Shown: in pieces, positions 46,385-59,084 of the stretch
Layout of the letters: the number at the start of each line of letters is the position of its first letter
How positions within the stretch are numbered: the stretch's first letter is position 1
Origin: Proteles cristata cristata
Lineage: Eukaryota; Chordata; Mammalia; Carnivora; Hyaenidae
Assembly: GCA_017311185.1 (NCBI GenBank)
Contig: JAESUZ010000118.1
Span: 248,001 to 312,000, forward strand
Length of the DNA: 64,000 bases
Direction of reading: 5' to 3'
Notes under the pieces: model-generated
What the model saw: only the letters and a program-made list of their open reading frames with translations
Database searches by the model: none
What the model was told of the DNA's origin: nothing
Program-made: the position numbers and the translations under genes

Positions 46385-47739
46385 CATGTTACCAATCCCA
46401 GTTGGGTCAGAGAAGCTGAAGATGGCCTGGGGGCCTGCACTGTCTTAAGCTACCGACCTAATTCTTAATACTGCATTCTGGTCCATTTCCTGCATGACCT
46501 CAGAATATGTCATTGTGAATTCCATAATAGACAGCAGTTGCAAACTTTGGAATGTGGATTTTGATATATGGCCTGAATAAATGTAATGGACATGCCACTG
46601 GAGCTCTGTTGTCCTCAGGTTCTTCATCTCTACACTGATCTCAACAGCTCCTCCAGTATAAACAGTCTAATTTACCAAAAACCACAAAGAATCACGCCGA
46701 ATGGACCACCACTATATACTACTTTCAGAGTTCTTAAAATAATCCCACAGTCAAGCTTCTTGCACAATGACTTCACTCTTACATTGTGTGGCATTTGTCT
46801 CCATTCTCCAGAATGCTCAGCAGATGGTGAAGGAGTGTGGCTCTCCATGTTGCAACATTTTCATAGTGTTTCTTGCCACTCACTACTCAAAAGTTGTAAA
46901 AAATGTGTGGAAGCAAGTTACTCAGCTGAAAAATGTGACTTTCTCTTTAGGAATTGTCTGCAGGGCAATGCAGCATCCCCCAAACAGTTATTGTGTGATG
47001 ATACATATGATCCCTCGTTTTGATCTTCTTTGAAGTTTATTAGAAACAAACGTGAATCTATATCAATCTTGACAGGCATGGGAGTCAGAAGCCCAAATAG
47101 GAAATGTGAATCTTTCCCAATATTCTATCTAGTTTTATTATACAATCATGAAACCTATTATCATTCAAGATCTGCATTATTACCGTGAAGGATATAGTAC
47201 ATATGAATCTTATTGCTATGATAAAATCTTGAAAATAAAATCATGATACGATACTATCAATCATTGTGAAGGAGAAGAGTAACAAAAGTTTTCATCAACA
47301 TGTTAAGAAGTTCATGTTAGATCCTTTTAATGAAACAGGGATAGATTAACTTCAAGTAAACATTCATACTAAAATTGTTGATTATTTTGTTTGTTAATCT
47401 GTCGTCTATAGAACAACGAGGGAAGAGCATAAAGTTACTATCTCCATGGAGAAGTCATGCTTTTAATGATGCCAAAATAACCATGCTATGAATTTTTTTA
47501 TTTGAAAGAGATTAACAATCATCAAAATGGATGGTGTGGGAGCAAAATACCATTAAAGCAATATTTTACAGAAAATGCAAAATTGTTGAAAGAGGTGACT
47601 ACAGTATTAATTACTGGGGTTCCTTATTTCAGAGGAGAAAGTTCAATCCTGTCCTACCCTTAAGGAGTAATAACTTCCTTTTGTTCAGTTTTGAGTTTTC
47701 TAAGTGTACAGGATAAGCAGCAGAAAAATAAGTCTTTCT
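46385..47739. other. No gene supported; one longer open frame
   Basis: A 145-codon frame (46586-47023) and an 88-codon frame in another phase (46767-47033) overlap on the plus strand in non-repeat sequence. Neither shows a domain I recognise or a clear start context. A retrocopy remnant cannot be excluded. Confidence 0.3.
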
Positions 47740-48070
47740 CACATTTTTAAACTGAAGCGTAATTGATGTACGATATCCTATTAGCTTCAGGTGAACATCA
47801 GAGTTATTTGATATTTTTATATATTATAAAATGATTTCCACAATAAGTTTAGTTACCATCTGTTATCATACAAAGTTTTTGCAAGATTGTTCACTATATT
47901 TCCTATGTGGTATGTTACATCCCCATAACTTATTTATGGAACTTTGTACCTCTTGATCCCCTAAACCTATTTTGTTCCCAACCCCTACCACAAACAGGTC
48001 TGTTTTTAGCAGTTATGTATAACATCCATTCAATATGAATATGATATTGATCCACAATCTCTTTGCTAGC
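47740..48070 (-). mobile_element. LINE-1 3' UTR remnant
   Basis: The reverse complement shows the L1 terminus order gatggtaactaaacttattg, then tcacctgaagctaatagga, then a tail. The internal text gatcaagaggtacaaagttcc supports the same. Confidence 0.7.
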
Positions 48071-48189
48071 ATTTAGCAGTGTCCATCGGCTAGCCCATCA
48101 TGCTTATTAAAGAGTTGGTAGTAAAATAGAACTGCTAGTAAAATAAGAATAGAAGAATCTTCCTCATTCTACTCAATAGCTTTTATTCA

Positions 48190-48690
48190 ACATCTGTTTT
48201 AACACTGAAACAAATCAAAAACAAGACAAGGCTGTTCACTGTGTCCAGAATCTCACGCTGTGCAGGAAATTCTAACCTAAGCAATCAAATAAGAAAACCA
48301 AAGAGGAGGTTCAAGTGTTTGAAAGGAGGGGGCAAAATTACATTTTAAGAGGACAATTCTATAACTGTTCAGGGGAATCAACTAAAATGTGTAAAGAGGG
48401 AAGTACATTATGACTTATAATGGTATAATACTATAAAATACATATCCACAATAGTCTTTTTTTATAACAGCAATAATCAATTAGAAAATGGTGGAGACAG
48501 TATCCCATTTACAATAAGCACAAAACATACAAAATCTCTAGAAATAAACTTAATAAAAATGTAAAGATCTTATATTGTAAAACCTCACTGAAGGACATTT
48601 TAATAAACTAAAAAGTATGTAAAAATATACAATTTCCTGGGTAGGAAGACTCAGTATTACAAGGATAGATTCATTTATAACTTTAATGCA
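48190..48690 (+). mobile_element. Old LINE-1 ORF2 remnant
   Basis: Phrases aacaagacaaggctgttcac, gaaataaacttaataaaaat and ctgggtaggaagactcagta are diverged ORF2 text. A gap or unrelated insertion lies near 48310-48470. Confidence 0.65.
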
Positions 48691-48696
48691 CTTAGT

Positions 48697-48806
48697 TGAG
48701 CTAGCTGTCAGTACAGTGCCTGACACGGGGCTCAAACCTACGAACTGTGAGATCATAACCTGAGCCAAAGTCAGATGCTTAACCAACTGAGCCACCCAGG
48801 TGCCCC
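48697..48806 (-). mobile_element. CAN SINE head fragment (tail and CT-rich part missing)
   Basis: Only the tRNA-derived half is present, from gagctagctgtcag to the head end gccacccaggtgcccc. The A-tail half expected at left is absent, so it was deleted together with flanking sequence. Confidence 0.9.
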
Positions 48807-48884
48807 AAACCCTATTATGTTTAATCACATCTTTAGTTTGTCCTAACATTCCATAGTTTGGCTATCAATTCTGGGTTCTAATTA

Positions 48885-49560
48885 ATCTTTCTCAGAACTC
48901 TGAAGCATTGCGTCATCTGTCCCAGCAACAGCTTTGCTGATGAGCAGTATGATTGCTTTGAAAGGTCCTTTTTTTGCTCTCTAGAAGCTTTTAGGATCAA
49001 TTTCTCATCCGTGGAATTCCAAAATTTCACCTTGGGTTTTGGTACATATTCCTCCCCCTCCCCGTCTGTTGAGCATTGGATAAATCTTTCAATACTAGGA
49101 CTTAAATCACTCTTCAGGTCAAGGGTTCCCGCCACCCCCCCACCCCCCCCCGCCAAGTATTTTTTTCCTTGCCCCTTGTCCCTCCACTACTTCTCACATT
49201 TTTCATATTTCTTTTTTCCATCATATTTTATATTCTTGTCTTTTTGTTCCACATTTCTGGAAAATTTCTTGATTAATTCAATACTCAAGCATGTTCAATG
49301 TTTCATCCAATCTTTCTATTTCTTTTTCAGCACCTGCTTCTATTTCAGGGAAACTGAATCATATTTAATGAACATATTTTTCTCTTTAAACTCTCTGAAA
49401 ACTTGATATTTTAGGTTTTTTTTCTATATTTTGTATCATCTCTGTTTCTTCTGGAAATAGAAGACAAATTTCTGTCAGAAAAATGCATTTGTTTTGTTCA
49501 TTCACTAGCTTCTTTTCATTCATATTATTGGCTTTCTTAAACTATCTGGTGTTTTTTTCT
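48885..49560 (-). mobile_element. HAL1 (LINE-1-like, ORF1-only) remnant
   Basis: On the minus strand the text resembles L1 ORF1. A Lys/Glu-rich coiled-coil-like part comes first, then atcctaaaagcttctagaga, the ILKASRE-type motif of the ORF1 RNA-binding region. The 92-codon frame 49156-48878 lies inside this remnant. A C-run (49134-49152) interrupts it. Confidence 0.6.
49134..49153. repeat. C-rich homopolymer-like tract
   Basis: Two C-runs separated by a single A, followed by cgcc, inside the HAL1 remnant. G-rich on the minus strand. Confidence 0.9.
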
Positions 49561-50425
49561 TGACTGTGAATATTTATAATTTAAGAACTAGGAGTTTCTT
49601 AGATGGTTGGCAGGGGTTTCAAAAGTGGTTGTGCAGTACTTACAAATGAATTAATTAGCAATCTAATGCAAATTCAGTCACAAACACAATGGGATTTCTT
49701 GGGAGGACTTCCCAAATAGATTATAAAACTAATTTTTATAATTTAAAAATTACTACTTTCAAATTAGAAAAAGCAAATGAGGATAACTGATAAAATTCTA
49801 AAATATAAGATTAATTAGAGGGTGCATGTTCTCTCACATACTAAACTGTATTATTTTAGCCATAATAATTAAAACATTATATTTTTGCATAGGAATAGGC
49901 AGTAAAGATTTAAAAAAAGAGGCATTATTTAAACCGTTATTACATTTAGTAAAATACAGAAGTAACATTTTAAGCCAATAAGGAAACTATGGATTGTTTA
50001 ACAAGAAGTGTTCTGAAAATTTAAGTATCGTGGTAAAGAATAGTACTGCTCTAACTTGTCATAAAATTAATTCCATAAATATTAAAGATTTAAACATGTA
50101 ATGCAAGTCCATAAATGGCTAAAATAAAAGGTAGGTAGATATACATGCTGGGGTAGGAAAAGTCTTGCTGAGGGTGTATAAAATATATTTTTATTTTTTA
50201 ATACACTTGTGTATAGGCTATATATAAAACAATTTAAAACTTCTGTTTATTAAAGGAAATATCTATAAATGGAAAATTATAAATGGGGATTGGGATGGTA
50301 GAAGAGCAAAGAAAAATACATTCAGAAGTCACCAAAAGCAATGTTATATATATAAAATCATCTTGACTTTTCCAAGGCGTTTATACAGCAAAGAAAAAGG
50401 AAGGTAATTTAATGACAAATTACTA
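49561..50425. other. No gene seen
   Basis: AT-rich sequence, probably partly old repeat; nothing named. Confidence 0.4.
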
Positions 50426-50429
50426 TCAG

Positions 50430-50580
50430 TGCCCCCATTATACACATGAGAAAGCTGAGACTTGGAAGGTTACAAAATTTGCTGAGGATCACATAACTAG
50501 AGTGAAGAGCTGCGATCTGGCTCTAACGAGTCTGGTTTAAGAGCCCATCTCTCAGGCCAATGCTGTACTGACTATTCCAG
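50430..50580 (-). repeat. MIR SINE
   Basis: The phrases cacatgagaaagctgagact, aaatttgctgaggatcacat and ctagagtgaagagctg are the reverse-oriented MIR core. Confidence 0.75.
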
Positions 50581-51519
50581 CCAATCCTCTAGTATGAATT
50601 TTATACACCTTTCTGTGAGATTTTGCTTATAATACTTCTCAGCCCAGAACCCATAACTCTTCTTGCCTGCCCTTCTGTTTCCCCTTGTGTTTCCACACCC
50701 AGTTCCATTAAAAACTTCTCTAAAAGTTTTCTCAACAATTCCATTCCTTCCTGGAATTCCCTCCTCCCTTGGATTTGAGAACACTCTCTTGGTTTTCTGC
50801 CGACTTCTCAGTCACTCTTTTTCAATCTCTTTGTTGGATTCTTCTTTCTCTACATGTTTCTTTTTCCACTCTACTCAGTGTCTCTGTGAATATATTTATT
50901 CCCCAAACTAGTAAGTATCTACCAAGTTATGTTCTGAAAATGCCAGCTTCCATCATTGGTCTGCATTCCACAGATATCCACCTGAGTGTTCAGACATCAC
51001 AAACTCTGCATTTCCAACACTGGTATTTATTTGTCTGCTATTTTTACTGTTTCACTGAAATGTCACCATCATTCACTCAGCTAGTGAAGTCAGAAATCCA
51101 AGCATGATCTTTCCCGTTCTCAAGCCCAGTCTCCTGGATGTAACCAACCTTGGTTTCTATAACTCTATAAATACCTATTGAGATTTCTCCCTCTCTTCTA
51201 AATTCCTTAGATCAAGCCCTTTTTGTTTCTTATGTGAGCTGGTTTTCCTGGTACCTGGTTTCTACCTATTCATTCCAATCTGATCTCCACATCACCATTT
51301 CTCAAATCTCAGAGGTCACAGATTTCCAAGGACACTTTTGTAACTCTCAAAGGCACAAGTCTCCATATTATAAAATTTGGAGCAAAAAGTTACATACTTC
51401 TCATCATATGATGATGTGTGGTTAATGTGATAATCCATGCATTGGTAAACGCAAAGGAAAATATCAGGCATATGGTCCAGAAAATTCTTGCATTTGATTT
51501 TTAAAAGTATGTTAAAAAT
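50581..51519. other. No gene seen; possible old repeat
   Basis: CT-rich text at 50640-51370 (for example tccaatctgatctccacatc) resembles an old interspersed repeat, but it is not assigned. Frames at 50663-51107 overlap in two phases and lack coding features. Confidence 0.35.
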
Positions 51520-53140
51520 GAAACCTCTACTCTGAAAACTATAAAAATTGATGAAAGAAATTGAAGATGACACAAACAAATGGGTCAATACTCCACACTT
51601 ATGGATCAGGAGAACAAATGTTGTTAACATGTCCATACTACCCAGAGCAACAGATTTAATGCAATCCCTATCAAAATACCAACAGCATTTTTCACAGAAC
51701 TAGAACAAATACTCCTAAAATCTGTAACTCAAGAGACTCTGAATAGTCAAAGCTATCTTGAAAAAGAAGAACAAAACTGCAGGCATTATAATCCCAGATT
51801 TCAAGACATACTACAAAGCTGTGGTACTGGCACAAAAACACACAGATCAATAGAAGAGAGTCTAGAAATAAACCCATAATTATATGGTCAATTAATTTTC
51901 AACAAAGGAGGCAAGAATATGCAATGAGGAAGTCTCTTTAGCAAATGTTGTTGGCAAAACTGGAAAGCTACGTGCAAAAGAATGAAATTGGAACACTTTA
52001 CTACATCATACACAAAAATCAACTCAAATTGAATTAAAGACATAAATGTGAGGCCTGAAACTATAAAAATCTTAGAAGAGAGCATAGGCAATAATTTCTC
52101 TGACATCAGTGATGGCAACATTTTTCTAGATAGGTCTCCTGAGGCAAGGAAAACAAAAGCAAAAATAAACTACTGGGACTACATCAAAATAAAAAAGCTG
52201 CACAGAGAAGGAGGGGATCAACAAAACTGAAAGAAAGACTTTTGAATGGTAGAAGATATTTTCAAATTACATATCCAATAAAGGGTTAGTATCCAAAATA
52301 TACAAAATAATTATATATATCAACATAGAAAAAACAATGCAATTAAAAATGGACAGAAGACATGAACAGACATTTCTCCAAAGAAGATATCCAGATGGCC
52401 AACAGACACACGGAAAGATGCTCAATATCACTCATCACTGAGAAATGTAAATCAAAATCACAATGAGATATCATACCACACCAGTCAGAATGGCTAAAAT
52501 CAAAAACACAAGAAACAACAAGTGTTGGTGAGGGTATGGAGAAAAAGGAATCCTTGTGCACTGTTGGTGGTAATGCAAACTGGTGCAGCCACTATGGAAG
52601 AAAGTATGGAGGTTTCTCAAAAAATTAAAAAAAGAAGTTCCATATCTTCCAGTAATTTCACTACAGGGTATTTACCCCCAAAATATGAAAACACTAATTT
52701 GAAAAGATGTATACACCCCTATGTTTATTGCAGCATTACTGACAATAGGCAAATAATGAAAGTGCCCACCGATAGATGAATGGATAAAGAAGACAAAATC
52801 TTGCCACTTGCAACAATATGGATGGATCTAGAGAATATAATGCTAAATGAAGTAAGTCAGTCCAAGACAAATGCTGTATGATTTTAGTCACACTTGGAAT
52901 TTAAGAAACAAAACAAACAAACAAAAAAGAGACAAACCAGGAAACAGACTCTTAACTATGGAGAACAAACTGATGGTTACCAGAGGGGAGGTGGTTGGGG
53001 GGATTAAGAGCTACTTATCATGATGAGCATTGTGTAATATACAGAACTGTTGAGTCACTATATTCTACTGTATCGTATTGCATGTTAACTATACCAAAAT
53101 TAAAATAAAACATATTAAAATTAAAACATAGAATAAAAAA
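51520..53140 (+). mobile_element. LINE-1 ORF2 C-terminal half and 3' end, inactivated
   Basis: Text runs from tctactctgaaaactataaa through gatttcaagacatactacaa, a tactgggactacatcaaaat segment, a damaged Cys-rich region near 52520-52600 and the 3' end near 52950-53130. Multiple stops and frameshifts split it into short frames, such as 52048-52230 and 52522-52779. The 5' truncation lies in the ORF2 region. Confidence 0.92.
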
Positions 53141-53799
53141 TATATTACAACGACTTTTAAATACACAACTCTAAGTGGTGTCAAAATGTTTTCATGATAA
53201 AACTTTAGGCTGATTTCTCTCCCTTTGAATAAAATTACCCCACCACTTAAAGAAAAAAAAAAAAAAGCATGACATTCAACTCAGCAGTTCACAGTACGTT
53301 GCTTCTCTTTAATTTTGTCTGTCACCCCTTTCCAATCACCCATGTGTCATCTACTGCAACCTATTTGGGACTCTCTAGTGTCTTTCACACTGCAGTATTT
53401 TCTTGCATCACTGACACCAAACAATAATATAGCTTTTCTGATCTAGCTAATATTTCATCCCCTAAACTGCAGATTAGGGATTTTCATCTCTGAGAGAATC
53501 TCTGATGTTCTTCTTTTCTCTTTTTCAATCTTGAATGATATTTGTGCACCTATAGCATGCCGTGGCATAACTGACTATTCATCCTTCTGTTTAATGATCT
53601 TGGCTGCTGGGACCATGAAATGTGGGACTGTCTTAATCCACCTCCCAGTCTCCAAACCTACTACAGTTCTGAGGTACTCAATACATTTTGTTAAATGGAT
53701 TAGTAATCTTCCCGCTATATTTATCTTTCCTTTTTCTACTGCAGTTCATTCATTCATTCATTCACCAATACTTACCTATTTGTTTTGGAGAATATAAAG
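53141..53799. other. No gene seen
   Basis: Includes an A-run at 53250-53266 and a short (CATT)n at 53747-53763. An 88-codon frame at 53531-53797 has no recognisable domain. Confidence 0.4.
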
Positions 53800-53985
53800 C
53801 AGAATAAGACACAGCTCTGGCCCCTACAGAGCACTTTATTACTGAATTGTATCATCTCTCTCTTTTCTCTAATCATTTAGTTGTATTAGTCTTTTCTTCA
53901 CAAGAATAGTAGGGTCTCATCATATCTTCTCTGTTCCTCATACTTCTTAGATCATTGTAGAAGTTCAATATATATTTGTGGAATA
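53800..53985 (+). repeat. L2 3'-end remnant
   Basis: The phrases gagcactttattactgaatt, ttcacaagaatagtagggtc and gttcaatatatatttgtgga follow the L2 3' order. Strongly diverged. Confidence 0.55.
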
Positions 53986-54430
53986 GCCTTATTTTGCCTT
54001 TAGGGGATGCCTATTAATGTGTACTTCTACCAGAGGATCCTGCTATGTAGAAACCCCAAAGTGCTCCACTTCAAAGCAATTGTAACAATTTATAGATTTT
54101 CTGGCATACATGTCCTAAGTAGCCTGGTGGGTAGAATTGTGAGTGCAGGAAAGAAACAGAATGTTGTATATGATTCCAGGACATTAGCGGATCTCTAAGG
54201 GTGATACTGATTTCAAGATAAATAGACTATTTTGTATTTAATTTTAGTCAACATTACATACTAGTTTTACAATATTTATGCACTATTTATTTGTGTATGC
54301 ACAGATGAAGAAAATAAAGCAATTGATCTAGGCTGATAGGTACAAAAAATACTTTTAGTTCTGGTGGCTCTATCTCTTATTATTTCTGGATAAACATGTT
54401 ATTAATCTTCCAATACTAGATAACAGAGCT
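53986..54430. other. No gene seen
   Basis: AT-rich single-copy-looking sequence. Confidence 0.45.
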
Positions 54431-54439
54431 AACAGTTTT

Positions 54440-54620
54440 TGAGCGTTTATATCAGACAAGCTCAGTTTTAAGCATTTTTACATATATTAATATATTGAAT
54501 ATTTACAATAACTCTTATTATACACATTTAATTGCTAGAGAAACTGAGGTATAGACCGTCTCAATAACTTGCCCAAGGTAACTCAGTTAGTTAGTGTGGA
54601 GTTGGAATTTAAACGTGGGA
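54440..54620 (-). repeat. MIR SINE
   Basis: The phrases gctagagaaactgaggtata, acttgcccaaggtaactcag and agtgtggagttggaattt are the reverse-oriented MIR core. Confidence 0.85.
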
Positions 54621-55360
54621 AATCTTCTTTTTTTACAAGTGATTTATGCAACCTGTAACAGGAGCACTGGACTCGTTACAAAACTGTTTCTAATCTTGAA
54701 CTCACTATACAATAGAGGAGAGAATTTAAGGATGTCATTTCATTTTATCTTCTGAGATTCATTGTCTTTGCACCCCTTACAGCCTGTGAGGAGGAGTCTC
54801 TACAGAGTCTTTTACAAGCTGAAAATTTCAGTGTTATAAATTCAAGAATTTTTTACATGCAAGTTAATTTTAAGAGTCTGGAAAAGAGTTTTCCAGAAAG
54901 TCTTTGTGAAGGCAGAGACAAGGTGAGGCGCCAGTACTGAATGTTCAGATTCCTACTCACCATGTTAAGCTGCACATTTTATTGCTAACCCTAAGGGAGG
55001 GATTAGAGGGGAGGAGAGTAGAAAGCCAAGAAGGTATGAAGCCTACGTTTTAGAGTAGTTTAAATTATTTTCTTGATTACTTTAAGAGCATTAATAATTA
55101 CTTCTAAGATAAGCAGAGTTAAAGGGGACTCAGGGAAGTGTAAAATTATAAAAAATAAAGCCAAATTATTAAAAATTATCAGAACTACCTACAAAAGCAC
55201 ATACAATTTCACTGTATCTTTTTTTAAAAAAAAAATTATGCTCTAGCTGGTTGGTATTAGCAATGTGGTGATGAACACTCCTCATGTTTTATACATAGAA
55301 CAGTTGACACTATGCCTAGTGCACTTGTTTTATTAGCCTAGGAGTTATAAAGCCTGAGTT
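54621..55360. other. No gene seen
   Basis: AT-rich single-copy-looking sequence. On the minus strand this lies downstream of the tentative exon at 55367-55503. Confidence 0.45.
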
Positions 55361-55366
55361 TTATAC

Positions 55367-55503
55367 CAATTAGGTTCCAATTCAGTAAAGAAGTGGACAT
55401 CTTCCTCTGGGGAGATGAGTTTCCTCCGGTAATAGAGAACATCCTGATGCACTTGTCCACTCTCCATCTCAAAGGGAAGCTCTGAAGATTGGTAAGACAG
55501 TGC
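55367..55503 (-). CDS. Tentative internal exon of an unidentified gene (minus strand)
   Basis: On the minus strand an acceptor-like actttacag (ending at 55504) precedes a 137-base block that ends at a donor-like gtataa (from 55366). The block is clearly less AT-rich than its flanks and is open in phase 0 for 45 codons. It starts ALSYQSSELPFEMESG and includes DVLYYRRKLISPEEDVHFF. The charged, mixed composition looks like real protein. The same frame is also open upstream and runs on to a TAA at 55345-55347, followed closely by AATAAA on that strand, so a last exon or a retrocopy end is an alternative. The polypyrimidine tract is weak. I do not recognise the protein family. Confidence 0.35.
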
Positions 55504-55854
55504 CTGTAAAGTTTTTTTTAACTCTTTATAAGATAAAACATACACAGACATACTGGCATGAGGAGCACGATCCTTAACTCCTTCATAAATGAGAACAACC
55601 AGAAGGAAACAAAACTATCTCAAAGGCAGTCCCCAGTTAAAAACATGGGGTAGGGATGCAATATGTTATCAGATAGAAAAGAACAACAACACTGAACGCA
55701 AACTAATTTGTACTCTATAGTCTACAGATTCTCAGAAAGGTCCTTCATTACTCCAGAGTATTATTAGCCTTTCTCAATGGCATGTTTCAGCAAATATTTT
55801 ATCTTTTGTGGCCTTTAGTTCCCTAAAAGGTGGTAAAAAATTCTTAGAAATGCT
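55504..55854. other. No gene seen
   Basis: AT-rich sequence with no recognised repeat. Confidence 0.4.
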
Positions 55855-56667
55855 TTTCATGAAGAAGTACAACCACAACACCAAAGAAGATTCAAATATC
55901 TACTAAACATATGAATGAGTGCTCACCCTCATTACTACTCAGGGAAATGGAATGATCTCAATATAGACTCTCCATATTTGGAAAAAACTGGGAAATCTAA
56001 CAATATCATGTGTTTCTGACTAGGATGCGGAGTGACAGGAAGTCTCATACACTTTTCATACACTTCATCAAACATTTTCCTTTTACCTGTAAAGTTACAT
56101 ATATGCATGACGCATGATTCCATTCTTCAGTATATTCCCCTATAGAAATGCATGCTCTAGGTACCAAGATACATGTACGTGAATGTTCATGATATCTCTA
56201 TTAATAATATTCCTAATCTAGAAACTGCTCAACTTCATAACAAAAGAAAATGGCGCAAATAAATTGTAGGTCCTTTATAAAACAGAACACTACATAGTGA
56301 TGAAAATGTATAATCCTCAGCTACATGCAACACTGATGTATTGTACAAGTATAATATTAGGTAAAAGAAGGAAAACATAAAAGTATCCATAAAATGACTC
56401 CATTTACATAAAAAAACCCCTAAACTAAACCCCATTGTTTTGAGATGCATATATAGGTGGGAAACTACACCACAAAGAAAAGCAGGAAAATATAAAGAAA
56501 AGTTAGGGTAGTCGTTATCTCTGGAGAGGAAGAAACAGGAAGAAATAGGGTATTTTTCAGGGATGATTAAACTAGGTAGTTACTTTACAACTATTCGTTA
56601 AACTTAACACTTACGTCTTCTGTACTTTTCTAGATGTTTGTTATATTTCACAATTTAAAAATCTACA
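55855..56667 (+). mobile_element. Old LINE-1 (L1M-type) ORF2 end and 3' UTR
   Basis: Diverged L1 text: catatgaatgagtgctcacc, ...caggaaatggaatgatct near the ORF2 end. The 3' UTR text includes gttatctctggagaggaag and gatgtttgttatatttcaca. Confidence 0.65.
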
Positions 56668-58060
56668 AAAACACTATTAAGCTATAGTAATCAAGTCAAT
56701 ATGGTATTAGAGAAAGAAGAGACAAATAAATCAATGGAACAAACTAGAGGGCCCCAAAATAGACCCATATAAGTGTAGTCAAATGATCTTTAACAAAGAA
56801 GCAAAGGCAATAAAATGGAAAAAAGATATTGTCAACGAATGGTGCTGGAACATCTGGACATCCTCATGTAAAGAAATAAAAAAGAATCTAGACATAGACA
56901 TCACACTCGTCACAAAAGTGAAGTCAAAACAATTAACAGACCTAAATGTGAAACACAAAACTCCAAAACTCCTAGAATATAACAAAGGTGGAGATCTAGG
57001 TGACTCTGAGTTTGGTCATAACTTTTTAGAAACTACACCAAATGCATAATCTCTGAGATAAATAATTGACAAGTTGACCTCATTAAAACTGAAAATTTCT
57101 GTTCTGTGAAAGACAATGATTAAGAAATGAGAAGACAGTTCACATACTGGGAGAAAAAAAATTTGCAGTGATATATCTGATAAAGGACTGATAATGAAAA
57201 TATACAAAAAATCTAAAAACTCAACAATAAATAAATGGCAACTAGATTAAAAAATGGGCCAATTCCTTAAGAGACTCTTCATCAGTGAAGACACTCAGAT
57301 TGCAGATAAGTGAGTGAGAAGATGTTTTACATATGTTATTAGAAAAATGTAAATTAAAACAAGGAAATACCACTATACACCCAATAGATAGGCTAGAATC
57401 TGTGACACTGACAACAGACAAATGTTAGTGAGGAGGTGGAGATGAAACACATACTCTTATTCATTGCTGGTGCAAATGGTTCAGGCACTTTGGAAGACAG
57501 TGTGTCGATTTCCTTCCAAATTAAACACACTCTTACCATATGATCTAGCAATTGGACTACTTTCAATTTACCCCAAAGAATTGAAAACTTACATCACAAA
57601 ACCCTGCAAATGCATAGTTATAGCAGCCTTATTCATAACTGCCAAAACCCTGAAGTAGTAAGCTGTTCTTCACTAGGTGAGTGAATAAATAAACTGTGGT
57701 ACCTCTGAACAATGGAATATTATTTAGCACTAGAAAGAAATGAGCTATCAAGCATGAAAAGACACAGAGGAACATCAGATGCACATTACTAAATGAAAGA
57801 AGTCAATCTGAAAAGGCGACATAGTATATGATTCTAACTATATGACATTCTGGAAAAGGCAAAAATGTAGAGACAGTAAAAATAACAGTGGCTGCCAAGT
57901 CATGAAAAGTGGGGAGAGAGGGATAATAGGTGGAGCATAGAGGATTTTTAGGGCAACAAAAATACTGTATACCATAATGGTGGATAAATGTCATTATGCG
58001 CTTTTCTAAACCCAAGGGTGAGCCCTAATATAAACTACAGATTTTGGATAATGATATGTC
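56668..58060 (+). mobile_element. Second old LINE-1 (L1M-type), ORF2 end and 3' UTR
   Basis: It begins tattaagctatagtaatcaa, with later landmarks aatggtgctggaacatctgg and gtgagcactgaataaat-like text absent. The 3' UTR includes taatggtggataaatgtcat and aaactacagattttggataa. Many stops split ORF2 (frames 56783-57049 and 57464-57658 are fragments). Its 3' UTR is cut at 58060 by a truncated SINE. Confidence 0.7.
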
Positions 58061-58237
58061 ACGATCTCACAGTTTGTGGGCTTGAGTCCCGCGTCAGGCT
58101 CTGTGCTGACAGCTCAGACCCTGGAGCCGGCTTCGGATTCTCTGTCTCCCTCTCTCTCTGCTCCTCCCCCACTCATGCTGTCTCTCTCTCTTTCTCTCTC
58201 TCTCTCAGAAATAAATAAAACATTAAAAAAAAAAAAC
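58061..58237 (+). mobile_element. 5'-truncated CAN SINE
   Basis: It starts mid-head at cgatctcacagtttgtgggc, lacks the A box, and runs through the CT-rich part to the tail aaataaataaaacatt. It abuts old L1 3' UTR text directly; no TSD seen. Confidence 0.9.
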
Positions 58238-58245
58238 CCAGAAAC

Positions 58246-58278
58246 CAAAAACAACAACAACAAAATCAACAACAAAAG
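58246..58278. repeat. (CAA)n microsatellite grown from a SINE tail
   Basis: Imperfect CAA/AAC units follow the A-rich tail of the SINE. Confidence 0.8.
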
Positions 58279-59066
58279 CCTGAGCACTTGTGGCTTCCGG
58301 ATGTTTACAAAAATTGCCCAAAGCTTAAAGGGATTAAAAAAAGATTAATTATTTGGAAACTTTTAAAGTCTAAATCAACTATGTAAGTGCTGATGAAGAT
58401 CACCTGGTGGGTCACTTAGAGATTTAACATGAAATGTCTCCTTAAATAACATACACTTATTGGGAAGAACAAAGTCCAAACTGCAAACTGTTAGCAAGGG
58501 AAAAAACTGAAGCCTTTTCTCTTTAAAACTGCCAGGCCTGTCTGGTTTAATTGAAATTGATGGCAAAGACAACAGAGCACACTTAATTGAATTTTAATCT
58601 TAATGATCTCGAAGCCATGTTTGAAACATAAACATACATGTGAGAGTTCTTCAAGATGTTGGACATGAATCTGTTTTCATAATTCAAAAGCATACTTTGC
58701 TTATGAATCTCTTTTTAACAAGCTTTGGCTGGGAATTCTTTTCTTCCAGATGTTTGGTGTTGCATAGACACAACCTCCATCTCTCTGCATATAATTTCAA
58801 ACAAAGTTATAAGGAGTATATTTATTCTACAAAATGGTAAGATTCAAATGAATTGTCTGCAGGTTTATATAGTGGTGAGTACTTAAGTCTCATAACGTCC
58901 TTCAGATAGCATCCCTTCACCTTTCACTACTTTCAAACCTAAAAGCATTTTATATTTCTAAGATGTTATTAAATCAGCCAATTAACAATTTTGGTAAAAA
59001 AGAAAAAAGCTGTCCAAATCTTACATGGAAAAGTATTTTTTGTTATACATACTTTCATTTAAAAAC
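58279..59066. other. No gene seen
   Basis: Single-copy-looking AT-rich sequence. Confidence 0.45.
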
Positions 59067-59084
59067 CCTGTTTAAGCAATTTAT

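Noticed and set aside
48878..49156. 92-codon minus-strand gene
   Set aside because: It lies in a HAL1 remnant: its ILKASRE-type motif is that of LINE-1-like ORF1, and a C-run makes the Gly-rich start.
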